Shown here piece by piece: positions 28,439-38,501 of a stretch of 64,000 nt of DNA. The notes under the pieces were generated by a model. That model ran no database searches. It was given only the letters and a program-made list of their open reading frames with translations, and was not told the DNA's origin. The stretch is from positions 33,505-97,504 of the forward strand of contig NZ_JAMBOJ010000010.1 of assembly GCF_023715565.1 (NCBI RefSeq), in the 5' to 3' direction. The translations under genes were made by a program, and so were the position numbers. The first letter of the stretch is position 1, and every line of letters starts with the position of its first letter. This DNA is from Cytobacillus firmus. Its GTDB lineage: Bacteria; Bacillota; Bacilli; Bacillales; Cytobacillaceae.

Positions 28439-30274
28439 TTACTTTTTAGGGGTATTATCGTCCATCTTCAAAACGGCCATGAAAGCTTCCTGCGGAACTT
28501 CAACAGAACCAACCTGCTTCATCCGCTTTTTACCTTCTTTCTGCTTCTCCAATAATTTGCGCTTACGGGAAATGTCTCCTCCGTAACATTTAGCCAATAC
28601 ATTTTTGCGAATGGCTTTAATGGTTGAGCGGGCTACAATTTTCTGGCCAACCGCAGCTTGAATTGGAACCTCAAACTGCTGACGGGGAATTAGCTCTTTC
28701 AACTTCTCAACGATAACTTTTCCTCTTTCATAAGCAAAATCCCTATGAACGATGAAGCTCAATGCGTCTACCTTTTCTGCATTTAACAGAATATCCATCT
28801 TAACAAGTTTCGATGGCTTGTAACCAATTAATTCATAATCAAAAGAGGCATATCCTTTTGTATTGGATTTCAGCTGATCAAAGAAATCATAAACAATTTC
28901 CGATAAAGGTAATTCATAGATAATGTTAACTCTGGTTTCATCCATGTATTGCATATCAATAAAGATACCGCGTTTTAGCTGGCAAAGTTCCATAATGGCA
29001 CCCACATAATCATTCGGGGCCATCATTGTAGCTTTTACATAAGGTTCTTCAACACGGTCAATCTTCTGAGGGTCAGGCATATTGGATGGGTTATCCACTT
29101 TAACCTCAGTGCCGTCAGTCATGATAACATCATAGATAACACTAGGTGCTGTTGTAATCAGATCAATTTTGAATTCGCGCTCAATGCGCTCCTGGATAAT
29201 TTCCATGTGAAGCAATCCAAGGAAACCGCAGCGGAATCCAAATCCGAGTGCCTGTGAAGTTTCCGGTTCAAATTGAAGGGCGGAATCATTCAGCTCCAGC
29301 TTTTCAAGCGCTTCACGAAGATCATTGAACTTGGCGCTATCAATTGGATAAAGTCCGCAATAAACCATCGGGTTCATCTTTCTGTATCCAGGAAGAGCTT
29401 CTGCTGCACCGTTTTTCGCGCTTGTAATAGTATCACCCACACGTGTATCCCCGACATTTTTGATGGCAGCAGTCAAAAATCCTACGTCTCCAACTGATAA
29501 TTCAGGCAGTGGCGTTGATTTTGGCGTAAACACACCCACCTCTGTGACTTCAAACTCTTTGCCGGTTGCCATCATTTTAATTTTATCCCCTACTTTTACC
29601 GTACCCTCAACCACACGGATATAGGCTACTACACCCCGGTAGGCATCATAAAGGGAATCAAATATAAGAGCCTTTAACGGGGCATCCGGATCCCCTACTG
29701 GAGCAGGTACTTTTTCAACGACCTGTTCAAGAATTTCTTCTATTCCAATTCCAGCCTTTGCTGAAGTTAATACTGCTTCAGATGCATCCAGGCCGATAAC
29801 TTCTTCGATCTCATTTCGAACCCTTTCCGGATCCGCACTTGGCAAGTCGATCTTATTAATAATTGGAAGGATCTCAAGATCGTTATCCAGGGCCAGATAA
29901 ACATTGGCAAGAGTTTGCGCTTCAATACCCTGAGCTGCATCCACAACCAGAATGGCTCCCTCACATGCTGCAAGGCTTCGGGATACTTCATATGTAAAAT
30001 CGACGTGTCCCGGCGTATCTATTAGGTGGAAAGTATATGTTTCTCCATCTTTCGCTTTATAATTTAACTGAACTGAATTCAGCTTGATCGTAATGCCGCG
30101 CTCCCTTTCAAGATCCATGGAATCAAGGAGCTGGTCCTTCATTTCACGTGAAGTCAGCGCATTGGTTTTTTCAAGAATTCTGTCGGCCAAAGTCGACTTA
30201 CCATGATCAATATGGGCGATGATAGAAAAATTCCTTATCTTCTCTTGCCTTTTTAGTCTCTCTTCTCTGTTCAT
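28439..30274 (-). CDS. lepA: elongation factor 4 (LepA), ribosome back-translocase
   Basis: A 611-residue translational GTPase. The P-loop AHIDHGKST is at about 20-28, the switch II DTPGH near 87 and NKID near 141. Domains II, III and V follow as in EF-G, and the unique C-terminal domain is present ([24 protein letters not shown]). It acts on stalled or mistranslocated ribosomes. The start [15 protein letters not shown] is the family start. Confidence 0.98.
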   Translation of the reverse strand: MNREERLKRQEKIRNFSIIAHIDHGKSTLADRILEKTNALTSREMKDQLLDSMDLERERGITIKLNSVQLNYKAKDGETYTFHLIDTPGHVDFTYEVSRSLAACEGAILVVDAAQGIEAQTLANVYLALDNDLEILPIINKIDLPSADPERVRNEIEEVIGLDASEAVLTSAKAGIGIEEILEQVVEKVPAPVGDPDAPLKALIFDSLYDAYRGVVAYIRVVEGTVKVGDKIKMMATGKEFEVTEVGVFTPKSTPLPELSVGDVGFLTAAIKNVGDTRVGDTITSAKNGAAEALPGYRKMNPMVYCGLYPIDSAKFNDLREALEKLELNDSALQFEPETSQALGFGFRCGFLGLLHMEIIQERIEREFKIDLITTAPSVIYDVIMTDGTEVKVDNPSNMPDPQKIDRVEEPYVKATMMAPNDYVGAIMELCQLKRGIFIDMQYMDETRVNIIYELPLSEIVYDFFDQLKSNTKGYASFDYELIGYKPSKLVKMDILLNAEKVDALSFIVHRDFAYERGKVIVEKLKELIPRQQFEVPIQAAVGQKIVARSTIKAIRKNVLAKCYGGDISRKRKLLEKQKEGKKRMKQVGSVEVPQEAFMAVLKMDDNTPKK

Positions 30275-30298
30275 TGTTTATTATTTCAACTCCTACTA

Positions 30299-30343
30299 TA
30301 GAAAAGCGCAAGCGCCTTAAACAGGCGCCTGGAGCTAAGTGTG
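30299..30343. repeat. dispersed GCGCAAGCGCC-type intergenic repeat
   Basis: The stretch AAAAGCGCAAGCGCC followed by CAGGCGCCTGG is a short, GC-rich, self-complementary unit of a kind scattered through Bacillus genomes. A weaker relative (GAAAAGCGTAAGC) lies near 43538. It has no coding potential. Confidence 0.5.
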
Positions 30344-30441
30344 ATCAATTTTAAAATAGTCCTTTTAGTTTATACACTATTTTTGATTATATCAGTAGGT
30401 TTGTGAAGATTCAATGCTAAGCTTTAAGCCGCTAATTTTCC

Positions 30442-30471
30442 AAAAAAATAAAGCTGCCCACCTGAGCAGCC
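30442..30471 (-). terminator. terminator after yqxA
   Basis: On the minus strand GCTGC, an eight-base loop, GCAGC, then TTTATTTTTTT, directly at the yqxA stop. Confidence 0.8.
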
Positions 30472-30815
30472 TATTTCCCTGTTATTAAGTCTGTGATGAT
30501 TGCGAGCGATTTTTCTGTCAGCTCTGATACGCCTTCGGATATGCTTTTTCCTAATGAAGAAAAGAAATTATACGCTTTCATTTCTTCAAGTTTTTCCCTT
30601 TTCTTCTGAATATCATGGCTTGACACATCATTCCCCAGGACAGAAGCATGAACTTCGCCTTCGTTGGTTTCTTTTATGGTCAGGGCACTTTTGAAATCCC
30701 CGTCATAGAATCCCTTCATTCTGTGAATTCCTTCATTTGCCTGCTGCATTCCGAATAGCACTGAGACAAACATAAGCGCTGTCAAAAAAAGAGCTTTAAG
30801 CATAAACATTTTCAT
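30471..30815 (-). CDS. yqxA: YqxA/DUF3679 family protein
   Basis: A 114-residue protein with an N-terminal signal or membrane anchor (about 3-22, MFMLKALFLTALMFVSVLFG) and a soluble tail. It sits 17 bases after spoIIP, the position of yqxA in B. subtilis. The function is unknown; co-transcription with spoIIP suggests sporulation-time expression. It ends at a strong terminator, which closes the gpr-spoIIP-yqxA group. Confidence 0.8.
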   Translation of the reverse strand: MKMFMLKALFLTALMFVSVLFGMQQANEGIHRMKGFYDGDFKSALTIKETNEGEVHASVLGNDVSSHDIQKKREKLEEMKAYNFFSSLGKSISEGVSELTEKSLAIITDLITGK

Positions 30816-30832
30816 TCTGCATCATCCTATTA

Positions 30833-32038
30833 CTAGTTCTTTTCTGATTCATTGCCAGCCGGTGAATTCACTTCCTCCGCCTGCCAATAATATTCACTGA
30901 ATACTTCCGCGAGTGCTTCGGCCGAACGGTTTAACTCCTCAAATGTATTATCGACTCCCCCAAACTCAATGAGTATGGCATTGCCTGATAAATCCTGATT
31001 GAAGTTGCCATTTGTCCCTGCGCCTTCTTTTTTCATTATACCCCTGCTTAATCCTTTGTACTTGACACTCAGTCTATCATGCAGTTCTTTAGCAAATTTT
31101 AAGTTCTTTTCATAATTCGGATTATTTCCTCCAATGATAAAAGCCAGCTTGGCATATGACTCTCCGTTAATTTCTTTCGTAGTATCTTTTTTTCTTTTTG
31201 AATCACGGTGAATATCGATTAAATAAGCCAGATCCCGATTGGAAGTGATTGCTGCCTGGACTACCTCTCTGGATTCCTGATAGGAGCGTCCATATGTTAG
31301 GCCCTTTTTGTTTAAATTTCCTTGAATATCCGTTTTATCCACATATGTGCCTATCCCTTTGCTCTCCAACTCTTCCTTAAGCTTGTCACCGATTTTAGTA
31401 ATATTAATTTTTGAATGGTAGGCAGCATCAGGGTTGGTGACACCCTTCAGATACGGAAGATAGGATTCAGTATTATGCGAAAAGTATAGATAGACAGGTT
31501 TTTTATCACCTGTTGAGACCGGCGGGGTGTTTGACTGCTTTTCATCCCCAGAAGTCTCAAGCCCTTCTGTGTTTTGCAGGGTTGCCTCCTGTTCGGCCAT
31601 AAGTACTTCTAAAGGTGGAGAAGATTCTACTGGCATGTTTGTATAATCTGTACCTTCACCTGCAACCAGGATTTTACTGTCATAAATTGAGAAAAAAGGA
31701 AGCTCCCTTCCCAGAAGACTTCTCGGATCATCCAAATTGACATTCGTGGATAACTTAAAAATTAAATTCGCAAAGCCCGGGGGAGAACTGCTTTCAGAAA
31801 CCCCATGGAGAAATGAGTGATTTTCCCATCCAAGAAAATGATAAAGCATTTCTCCCGTCAGGCTATTCGCAGCAGAATTTACTGAAGAAGAACTGATTCG
31901 ATATTCAGGCTTTAAGGAAGTTAATGCTCCGCTAATGGAAAATATCATAAATAGAAAAAGCAGAAACCCGCCAATAGCCTTCAGCAGGCTTGTCCCTTGA
32001 ATAGTTACTACAAGTCCGTTCGTTTTAAAAGGTTTCAT
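30833..32038 (-). CDS. spoIIP: stage II sporulation protein P (amidase/endopeptidase)
   Basis: A 401-residue protein with one N-terminal membrane anchor (about 17-40) and a C-terminal SpoIIP domain (about 170-390). Visible zinc-ligand-type residues are in YFSHNTE, LIDIHRDS and ILIEFGGVDNT. SpoIIP works with SpoIID and SpoIIM to degrade septal peptidoglycan during engulfment. It is placed downstream of gpr as in B. subtilis. The ribosome site is AAGGAGAGG. Confidence 0.96.
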   Translation of the reverse strand: MKPFKTNGLVVTIQGTSLLKAIGGFLLFLFMIFSISGALTSLKPEYRISSSSVNSAANSLTGEMLYHFLGWENHSFLHGVSESSSPPGFANLIFKLSTNVNLDDPRSLLGRELPFFSIYDSKILVAGEGTDYTNMPVESSPPLEVLMAEQEATLQNTEGLETSGDEKQSNTPPVSTGDKKPVYLYFSHNTESYLPYLKGVTNPDAAYHSKINITKIGDKLKEELESKGIGTYVDKTDIQGNLNKKGLTYGRSYQESREVVQAAITSNRDLAYLIDIHRDSKRKKDTTKEINGESYAKLAFIIGGNNPNYEKNLKFAKELHDRLSVKYKGLSRGIMKKEGAGTNGNFNQDLSGNAILIEFGGVDNTFEELNRSAEALAEVFSEYYWQAEEVNSPAGNESEKN

Positions 32039-32084
32039 TGTTCCACCTCTCCTTGCTAGTCTAGTAAATGTTATGACTTTGCTA

Positions 32085-32117
32085 GAGAAGATAGAACATG
32101 ATATTTTCTATCTTGTA
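32085..32117 (-). terminator. hairpin after gpr
   Basis: AAGATAGAA and TTCTATCTT form a 9-bp stem overlapping the gpr stop. There is no clear T run afterwards, so it may be a weak terminator or a processing site. Confidence 0.4.
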
Positions 32118-33235
32118 TAAAATCCGGCATTATCCTGATTCACTTTCTGGTGGAGCGCTGCGTTCAAGCCGTTGGCAATTAAGTTTGACATATCTTCAAT
32201 AAATACATCCACTTCCTTTGGCGTCACCATTAGGTTATGACCCAAAGGCGAGAGTACTTCATAAATAAGCTTACGCTTCTCCTCTTCAGGCAAGGTTCCG
32301 ATCATGCCAAGGAAGGTTTTTCGATGATGCTCCTCCGGCAAATCCTCATCAGTCAGCTTTTTCTTCTCTCCAAAAGTCATTCCTGCAGGAGCCAAGGCAC
32401 GCGATGGACGGTCACCTTCTTTCATTTCCTTGCCGAAATGCTTCAGGATGTAATCAATTGTATCGCTTGTGATGGATACTGCATCGACAACCGTTGGGAT
32501 GCCAATCGCTATGACAGGTATTCCTAAAGTCTCTTTACTGATTTCTTTTCGTTTATTCCCTACACCAGAACCTGGGTGAATCCCTGTATCCGAGATTTGA
32601 ATAGTAGAATTGACTCTTTCGATTGATCGGGAAGCAAGAGCGTCGATCGCAATGACAAAGTCGGGTTTTGTTTTTTCCACAATGCCAAGAATAATGTCAC
32701 TTGTTTCAATTCCTGTCAGGCCCATTACCCCCGGAGAAATAGCACTTACAGGACGGTAGCCTTCTTCTACGCTTTCAGGCTGAAGCTGATAGAGATGTCT
32801 TGTAACAAGCAGGTTTTCGCAGACTTGCGGCCCCAATGCGTCGGGAGTGACATTCCAATTGCCCAGTCCGACTATTAAACAGGATGCATCTTCATTAATG
32901 CCCAGCTGTTTTATAAATTGGGAAAATTCACTTGCAAATACAGTCTCCACTTTGTGCTGCAGCTCCGTATCCTGCTGGCGTATGCCCGTCACTTCTAGTG
33001 TCAGATATTTGCCCTCTTTTTTCCCTAATGCTTCTGCTCCTTGCTTTGTTACTTCAACAAAGGAAATTTTAATATCGTTTTCTTCTTTTTCTTTAATTAT
33101 GACGCCTTCTATTTGAGAAAGATTCTCCTGCTCGTGAACATTGTCTTTCTGCCTCCCGGAAATCACCATTTCCCTTGCTTCAATGGCAAGATCTGTCCGA
33201 ACTGAGTACTGGCTTAAATCTATTGATTCCTTCAC
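32108..33235 (-). CDS. gpr: germination protease (SASP-specific)
   Basis: A 375-residue protein of normal Gpr length with a GTG start and TGAGGG upstream. The N-terminus holds the prosequence removed in the developing spore; [18 protein letters not shown] is close to the family start. The core contains the [14 protein letters not shown] and SVLIALASRS-like blocks (here [11 protein letters not shown]), and GTNPG-like PGSGVGNKR. It degrades small acid-soluble spore proteins at germination. A sigma-G-like promoter is visible upstream. Confidence 0.96.
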   Translation of the reverse strand: MKESIDLSQYSVRTDLAIEAREMVISGRQKDNVHEQENLSQIEGVIIKEKEENDIKISFVEVTKQGAEALGKKEGKYLTLEVTGIRQQDTELQHKVETVFASEFSQFIKQLGINEDASCLIVGLGNWNVTPDALGPQVCENLLVTRHLYQLQPESVEEGYRPVSAISPGVMGLTGIETSDIILGIVEKTKPDFVIAIDALASRSIERVNSTIQISDTGIHPGSGVGNKRKEISKETLGIPVIAIGIPTVVDAVSITSDTIDYILKHFGKEMKEGDRPSRALAPAGMTFGEKKKLTDEDLPEEHHRKTFLGMIGTLPEEEKRKLIYEVLSPLGHNLMVTPKEVDVFIEDMSNLIANGLNAALHQKVNQDNAGFYTR

Positions 33236-33258
33236 ATGTATCCCTCACAATCTAAGCT

Positions 33259-33290
33259 TATTAGGTTGGAAAATAACAGACTAAAATTCA
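33259..33290 (-). promoter_or_regulatory. candidate sigma-G promoter of gpr
   Basis: On the minus strand TGAATT and CCTAATA, 19 bases apart, resemble the sigma-G pattern TGnATA and CATAnTA. gpr is a sigma-G gene in B. subtilis. The spacing is slightly long. Confidence 0.35.
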
Positions 33291-33382
33291 GATATATCCT
33301 ATCTTTGCCTTTAAATTGCAAAAACATGCAGAAAAAGAATGAACTTACCGATTTATCCCTCAGTAATTTTGAGTACAGAGTA

Positions 33383-33411
33383 TTGCATTATGGCTCCGTG
33401 TTTGATAAAAT
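33383..33411 (+). promoter_or_regulatory. sigma-A promoter of rpsT
   Basis: TTGCAT, a 17-base spacer and TAAAAT, 77 bases upstream of the rpsT start. Confidence 0.7.
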
Positions 33412-33488
33412 ATCACTTGTTCTGAATTTGTTAATGAACGTGAATGTCGAGTTATAGAATCTCGATGCTTTTTCAGGAGGTGAATGGA

Positions 33489-33755
33489 ATGCCAAACATT
33501 AAATCTGCTATCAAGCGTGTTAAAACTAACGAAGCTCGCAAAGCTCAAAACGCTACTGTTAAATCAGGAATGCGTACAGCTGTTAAGAAGGTTGATGCTG
33601 CAATCGTAAACAACGATTCTGCTGCTGCAACTGAATCTTTCGCTGATGCTGCTCGTAAACTGGACAAAGCTGCTGCAAAAGGTCTTATCCACAAAAATGC
33701 TGCTGCCCGTAAAAAGTCTCGTTTAATGAAAAAAATGAACTCTTTAAATGCGTAA
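33489..33755 (+). CDS. rpsT: 30S ribosomal protein S20
   Basis: An 88-residue, basic, alanine-rich protein from the ATG at 33489, which has a near-perfect AGGAGGTG upstream. It begins [20 protein letters not shown] and ends [13 protein letters not shown], the expected S20 fold of three helices binding 16S rRNA. It is transcribed alone, divergently from gpr. Confidence 0.98.
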   Translation: MPNIKSAIKRVKTNEARKAQNATVKSGMRTAVKKVDAAIVNNDSAAATESFADAARKLDKAAAKGLIHKNAAARKKSRLMKKMNSLNA

Positions 33756-33769
33756 TGTTTAAAGATATC

Positions 33770-33798
33770 GGCTATCTTAAGGGATAGCCTTTTATTTT
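33770..33798 (+). terminator. terminator after rpsT
   Basis: GGCTATC, loop, GATAGCC, then TTTTATTTT, 15 bases after the rpsT stop. Confidence 0.8.
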
Positions 33799-33802
33799 AC
33801 AT

Positions 33803-33842
33803 AAAAAAGCGGTCCAGATGTGTGAACTGGACCGCTTTTTTT
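33803..33842. terminator. bidirectional terminator between rpsT and holA
   Basis: AAAAAAGCGGTCCAG and CTGGACCGCTTTTTT form a perfect 15-bp stem with U runs for either direction. It ends right at the holA stop. Confidence 0.92.
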
Positions 33843-33843
33843 A

Positions 33844-34881
33844 TTAAGGATTTTTTCTAAGCGCCTGACTTTGCAGACGAAACAGGAACATTTCAATCAG
33901 CATGGTTTTATTCATACCTCCTGTTTTCATTTGGTAATCTGCATCAGCAAGCAAGCTAATAATTGCTGTCAGTTCTTCGTCAGCAAACATCTGGGCCTGT
34001 CCGGCCGCAAGCTTTACCCTAAAAGGATGTATCTTTAAATAGCCGGCAATCTGCTGTTGGCCGTAGCCTCTCCTGGCAAGCTCCTTCACCTGATAAATCA
34101 GTCTGAACTGCCCTGTAATAACAGATAAAATCTTAATAGGCTCTTCATTTTGCTTTAATAAATCATAATAAATTCTCAAGGCTTCTTCTATTTTGCGGTG
34201 AACCACCTTATCCACAAGGGAAAAAATATTTTGCTCTAAAGACCGTGATACCATCTTTTCTGCCATTTGCTCATCTATCCGCTTTGTGTCATTCGCATAT
34301 AGAGCTAATTTATCGATCTCGTTGGTCAGAATAAACAGATTCGCGCCTGCCAATGTCAAAATCAGTTCAACAGCAGATTCATCAATCTGCACACCGTTCA
34401 ATGCTGCACGTTCCCTAATCCAGGCTTTCAATTCACCTTCATTTAATTTCTTGGCTTCAAGTACTGCAGCCGTTTTTTTCAATTGTTTGGTTATTTTTTT
34501 CCGATCATCGAGTTTTTCTGCCGATGAGGAAAATACCACCACTGAATATGGGGCAGGCTCTTTAATGTAGGCTTCAAGCTTAGCCAGGTTGTGCTCCAGT
34601 TTAGCTTTCGATTTCTCTGACGTTAAAAAAACCGGGTTATGTAAAAAGATCAGTCTTCTTTCACCCATAAAAGGAAATGTCTCAGCATCTTCAAGCGCTG
34701 TATCAATGGGGGTTTCCTCAAGGTCATAAGAGGATAAGTTAAAATCAGCTTCTTCTTCACTAAGCACATTGCTGATCAGAAGCTGCTTCGTTTCGTTTAT
34801 AAGATATGGTTCTGTTCCGTATAATAAATAAATAGGAGCAAAACTTTTCGCTTTAATTCTGTTCCAAATATCAAAAACCAA
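33844..34881 (-). CDS. holA: DNA polymerase III subunit delta
   Basis: A 345-residue protein (YqeN) from the TTG at 34881, chosen for the upstream GGAGAG and because the start MVFDIW matches the family; an ATG at 34902 is open. An AAA+-like N-terminal region (LLYGTEPYLINE), a middle helical domain and a C-terminal collar domain (about 215-340) match the clamp-loader delta subunit, which opens the beta clamp. It precedes the comE cluster. Confidence 0.93.
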   Translation of the reverse strand: MVFDIWNRIKAKSFAPIYLLYGTEPYLINETKQLLISNVLSEEEADFNLSSYDLEETPIDTALEDAETFPFMGERRLIFLHNPVFLTSEKSKAKLEHNLAKLEAYIKEPAPYSVVVFSSSAEKLDDRKKITKQLKKTAAVLEAKKLNEGELKAWIRERAALNGVQIDESAVELILTLAGANLFILTNEIDKLALYANDTKRIDEQMAEKMVSRSLEQNIFSLVDKVVHRKIEEALRIYYDLLKQNEEPIKILSVITGQFRLIYQVKELARRGYGQQQIAGYLKIHPFRVKLAAGQAQMFADEELTAIISLLADADYQMKTGGMNKTMLIEMFLFRLQSQALRKNP

Positions 34882-34956
34882 TTTCTTCTCTCCGTTCGCC
34901 AAACAATATATTCACTATATATCCTAAAGAAGCGATGGCAATTTGACAAGACATAA

Positions 34957-34986
34957 GAAATTGGCGCCCAAATGAACGCCAATTTC
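34957..34986. other. inverted repeat upstream of holA
   Basis: GAAATTGGCG and CGCCAATTTC form a perfect 10-bp stem with a 10-base loop. A second, imperfect hairpin lies at about 35003-35041. Neither has a T run. They lie between divergent holA and yqzM; the role is unknown. Confidence 0.4.
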
Positions 34987-35179
34987 CAATCTATATAGAA
35001 CGCTGCATCCCTGAGGCCCGGGAAACTCAGGAAGCTGCGGTGCACCTTTGTTAATTATTTTCCCCATGATGTTTCGTCATATTTGTGACAACTCCTGCTA
35101 ATACAGGAAAAGGGCAGGCGAACTCTAGATTTTTTTATTTGAATGACTTATACTATATAGGAAATAGGAGGGGTAGACT

Positions 35180-35314
35180 GTGAACGAATTTGAAAAGAAC
35201 GTCCAAAGCAAACGTAATGATGCAATCGACTCTGGTGTAGGATTCATCGTATCATTCGGTTTCTTCGCAACGTTGTTTATTATTGCAACAGTCATTAAAT
35301 TTTTAGGAGCTTAA
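35180..35314 (+). CDS. yqzM: YqzM family small membrane protein
   Basis: A 44-residue frame with a GTG start and AGGAGGGG ten bases upstream, ending at 35314. It begins VNEFEKNVQSKRNDAID and ends in a single membrane helix (about 20-42, IVSFGFFATLFIIATVI). Its position between holA and comEC, on the opposite strand, matches yqzM of B. subtilis. The function is unknown. A strong terminator follows. Confidence 0.85.
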   Translation: MNEFEKNVQSKRNDAIDSGVGFIVSFGFFATLFIIATVIKFLGA

Positions 35315-35355
35315 TGGCTACATACAGTAATGTGTCACAATACTGCTGACACGTT

Positions 35356-35383
35356 GAGGCTGCCTCAGCAGCCTCTTTTTTTT
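35356..35383 (+). terminator. terminator after yqzM
   Basis: GAGGCTGC, loop CTCA, GCAGCCTC, then eight T. Confidence 0.9.
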
Positions 35384-35440
35384 GAGCGGAGTTTTGATAA
35401 AGCACTAACAATTCTGGAACCTGATGCTTTCTAACATATA

Positions 35441-37768
35441 CTATGGAAGCTGCACTGAAAAGGTTCCTGAATCCCCTTTAAAAAAATAGGTAATTGCCCC
35501 TTGCCTATCGGTTCTCAATACTTTGACATTATAGTCATTCAGCCTGCTCATTACAACATTATGAGGATGCCCATACCTGTTGTTCCTGCCCGCAGAAATA
35601 ACGCCAATCCGCGGCTTCACCCTAGAGAGAAATAAATCAGTTGAGGAAGTTTTGCTTCCATGATGTCCAACTTTCAAAACATCAGCTTTTAGCTCGGGAT
35701 AAGACTTTATGAGCTGGCCTTCCCCCTGTTCCTCCAAATCTCCGGTAAATAGCCAGTTTAACCCTCCCACTTTGGCAAAAAGAACAATAGATCCATCATT
35801 TTTTCTCACACCGTCCCCCATCTCCCCTCCAAACGGGGACAAAACCTGAAATACGGAATCTCCATTGAGCCAGCTATCTCCGGCTTTAGTGAACAAGATT
35901 TCACTTTTGCTATTTGCAGCCTGTACAATCAAATTATTTTCAGCCTCCGAGAACTCAGCTCCCTGCGGAAACACGACGGACTTTACCTTCATTTCCTTCA
36001 AAACAGCTGATGCTCCGCCAATGTGGTCCATATCCCCGTGAGTGAGAAAAAATTTATCTATTTTACTAATCCCTTTGCTTTTCAGAAAAGGCACTACTGT
36101 GTCCTTTCCTGTTTCATATGGATCGCTACGCATCTTCCAGTCCTCAGTTTGAAACATTAGCGCACCTCCTGCATCTATTAAATAATTCCCTCTCCCATAC
36201 GGAAGCTTTATCACGATGCTGTCACCCTGCCCTACATCAATAAATGTAATTTCACCAGCTGGTGTAAACACATTTGAAAAATAATGAATGACTATCGCAA
36301 GAATAGGAAGCACACCGTTCTTAATAATAGCTTTTTTGTTTTTTGATCTTTCCCAGCCGGCAAAGAATACGGGAATGAGAAAAAGATAAATGATCAGCAT
36401 TAAAGGGGCTGGCCTGCCAAGAATAAGGGTCGAATTAGGAATGGCGGCAAGCATTTCAGCAATCCAATTAAGAAAAACAATCATTTTTTCCAATACATAG
36501 AGTAAGAAATCTACCCTTTCTCCTGTTATTAAATCAAAAATAAATAAAATTAATACCACAGGCAGGACTATGGAAGAATACAACGGTACAAAGATCAGAT
36601 TGGCAATTATGGAAATAATCGATACCTCATAAAAATGCCAAAGGAGGATCGGAATGGCCGCTATCTGGCAAATAAAAGAGACAGACAGGAGGGCAGCAAG
36701 AGGATGAGTAAACTTTTTGAGTATGGCTGGAGCTGAGAGAATTAGCGATAGGGCCACAGCAAAAGACAGCTGAAACCCTGCATTATAGATAACAAAAGGG
36801 GAGATAAAAAGGTAGCCGGCAAACACAATGGAGATAATATCAGCTAATTGAACAGGGATCTTCAGCTTCTTTGCCACTAAAACCAAAAGCATCATAAACA
36901 CAGCCCGCAGTACAGATGGCGCAGCCCCTGTAAGTATTGCATATACTGGCAAAACCATTATAAGGATGCTGGTCATTTTTTCTCTGGTGATCCCGGCACG
37001 TACTCCGGCAAGAAAAAACATCCCCGCAAGCATCCCTACATGAAGTCCGGATATTGCAAGCAAATGGATAATTCCGATTTTCTGATAAGAATCGATAATA
37101 TCCTCATCAATAAAACTCCGATTCCCAAAGACAAGCGCGATTGAAAGTGGAGCCGTCTGTTCAGGGAAATGCTCTAAAATATGATTTGTGCCCATCTCCC
37201 TCATTTTTAAAATTGGTAATGAGATACGGCTTTTATGGTATGTGCAATCAGAGAGGTTTAACTGTTGCAACTCGAGGATCCAAAAGATACTATTGTGGTT
37301 TAAAAAATCCTTGTAACTGAAGGAATTTGGATTTGTAGATGTTGGAGGAGTCTGTAAGGTGCCATTAACCCGGCATGTCATTCCTACTCTAAGATAGTCT
37401 GAAAGAAATTTTTGTTCTGTTTCCGATTTGATCTTATACCTGACAGCCAGCTTTTCTTTTTTTTCGGTCATTTCAACGTGGACTGTGAGAAGGTCCCCAT
37501 CTATCTTTACTGATTCTGACAGGGTAATTTCAAAATTACTTTCATTTCCTGTAAGACTTGTTCTGTTATATTCTGCCGCTAGTTCACTCCTTATGGTAAA
37601 GGCGAGGTAAATCAAAAGCAGAAAAATCATGTTCTTTTTGGCCAAAATATTTCTTTTGACGAGAAATAGGGCAAGAAGAGAAAAAATGATAGCAATTGCC
37701 GGATGATGTAATGATGTCAAATTCCCCAGGAGTGAGGCAGCAGCTGCGTAGATCCATCTGCCTTTCAT
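35441..37768 (-). CDS. comEC: DNA internalization competence protein ComEC
   Basis: A 775-residue polytopic membrane protein with AAAGGAG upstream. Two N-terminal helices, a soluble OB-like loop (about 65-190), then the competence domain with ten or so helices (about 200-490). The C-terminal metallo-beta-lactamase-type domain carries THGDMDHIGG (about 580) and VGHHGSKTSS, zinc-ligand motifs consistent with the proposed nuclease activity. ComEC is the channel for single-stranded DNA uptake. It works with ComEA, encoded upstream in the same run. Confidence 0.95.
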   Translation of the reverse strand: MKGRWIYAAAASLLGNLTSLHHPAIAIIFSLLALFLVKRNILAKKNMIFLLLIYLAFTIRSELAAEYNRTSLTGNESNFEITLSESVKIDGDLLTVHVEMTEKKEKLAVRYKIKSETEQKFLSDYLRVGMTCRVNGTLQTPPTSTNPNSFSYKDFLNHNSIFWILELQQLNLSDCTYHKSRISLPILKMREMGTNHILEHFPEQTAPLSIALVFGNRSFIDEDIIDSYQKIGIIHLLAISGLHVGMLAGMFFLAGVRAGITREKMTSILIMVLPVYAILTGAAPSVLRAVFMMLLVLVAKKLKIPVQLADIISIVFAGYLFISPFVIYNAGFQLSFAVALSLILSAPAILKKFTHPLAALLSVSFICQIAAIPILLWHFYEVSIISIIANLIFVPLYSSIVLPVVLILFIFDLITGERVDFLLYVLEKMIVFLNWIAEMLAAIPNSTLILGRPAPLMLIIYLFLIPVFFAGWERSKNKKAIIKNGVLPILAIVIHYFSNVFTPAGEITFIDVGQGDSIVIKLPYGRGNYLIDAGGALMFQTEDWKMRSDPYETGKDTVVPFLKSKGISKIDKFFLTHGDMDHIGGASAVLKEMKVKSVVFPQGAEFSEAENNLIVQAANSKSEILFTKAGDSWLNGDSVFQVLSPFGGEMGDGVRKNDGSIVLFAKVGGLNWLFTGDLEEQGEGQLIKSYPELKADVLKVGHHGSKTSSTDLFLSRVKPRIGVISAGRNNRYGHPHNVVMSRLNDYNVKVLRTDRQGAITYFFKGDSGTFSVQLP

Positions 37769-37787
37769 ATTATTTACTCCTTTAGTT

Positions 37788-37828
37788 TTTAAAGGAGCAG
37801 CAACTTGTCATTGAATGCGCCGCTCCTC
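37788..37828 (-). terminator. hairpin between comEB and comEC
   Basis: GGAGCAGC and GCCGCTCC pair (one G-U) around a 17-base loop; on the minus strand TTTAAAAA follows. A possible attenuator before comEC. Confidence 0.45.
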
Positions 37829-37835
37829 CTATGAA

Positions 37836-38399
37836 TTAATTTTGAAATAGTTTGTCCTTTTTTTCTTTATAACTTTTCATAATGTCCTGATTTTTACCGT
37901 TTTTTTCAAGCTCATTGATTAATTCCTCTATAAAATCACGTTTTTCCTGTATGCTGTTCTCGAAGGATACTTTTTCAGCCGCCACGTGGACAGTTTTCAC
38001 ACCAGCCTTCTCAAAGAGTTCAATTCCATAAGGGTGATTTTTATAGTCCTGTGCATAGTAAACTGTTTTAATTCCCGCCTGTATAATTGCTTTGCAACAT
38101 TGCAGGCACGGAAAATGAGTTACATATATTTCTGCATCACTTGTCGGCACCCCAAATTTTGCACACTGTAAAATCGCATTCATTTCCGCATGTATGGTCC
38201 TTACACAATGATTATCAATAACATAGCAGCCATCATCAACACAATGTTCACCGCCGGCAATTGATCCATTGTAGCCGCCGGCAATGATTCTCTTATCCCT
38301 AACAATGGTTGCACCGACTGCAAGTCTTGTACATGTGCTCCTCAAAGCAAGCAAATGGCTTTGTGCCATAAAATATTGGTTCCAGGAAATCCGGTCCAT
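37836..38399 (-). CDS. comEB: ComEB, dCMP deaminase-family protein
   Basis: A 187-residue protein with the zinc-binding deaminase motifs HAEMNA (about 72-77) and PCLQCC (about 100-105). It belongs to the dCMP/cytidine deaminase family. In B. subtilis ComEB is in the competence operon but is dispensable for DNA uptake. The region downstream of residue 150 is charged and helical. Confidence 0.94.
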   Translation of the reverse strand: MDRISWNQYFMAQSHLLALRSTCTRLAVGATIVRDKRIIAGGYNGSIAGGEHCVDDGCYVIDNHCVRTIHAEMNAILQCAKFGVPTSDAEIYVTHFPCLQCCKAIIQAGIKTVYYAQDYKNHPYGIELFEKAGVKTVHVAAEKVSFENSIQEKRDFIEELINELEKNGKNQDIMKSYKEKKDKLFQN

Positions 38400-38501
38400 C
38401 TGTCTCTCCCCTTTACACAGGCATAAATGCCCTGAATTAAAATATAACTTTTTCTCTCAATAAGTGTAAGCCTCAAGCTTGTGCAGGTCAATGGAAGGAA
38501 A

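Noticed and set aside
33444..33488. N-terminal extension of S20
   Set aside because: The strong AGGAGGTG site and the family start MPNIKSA place the start at 33489.
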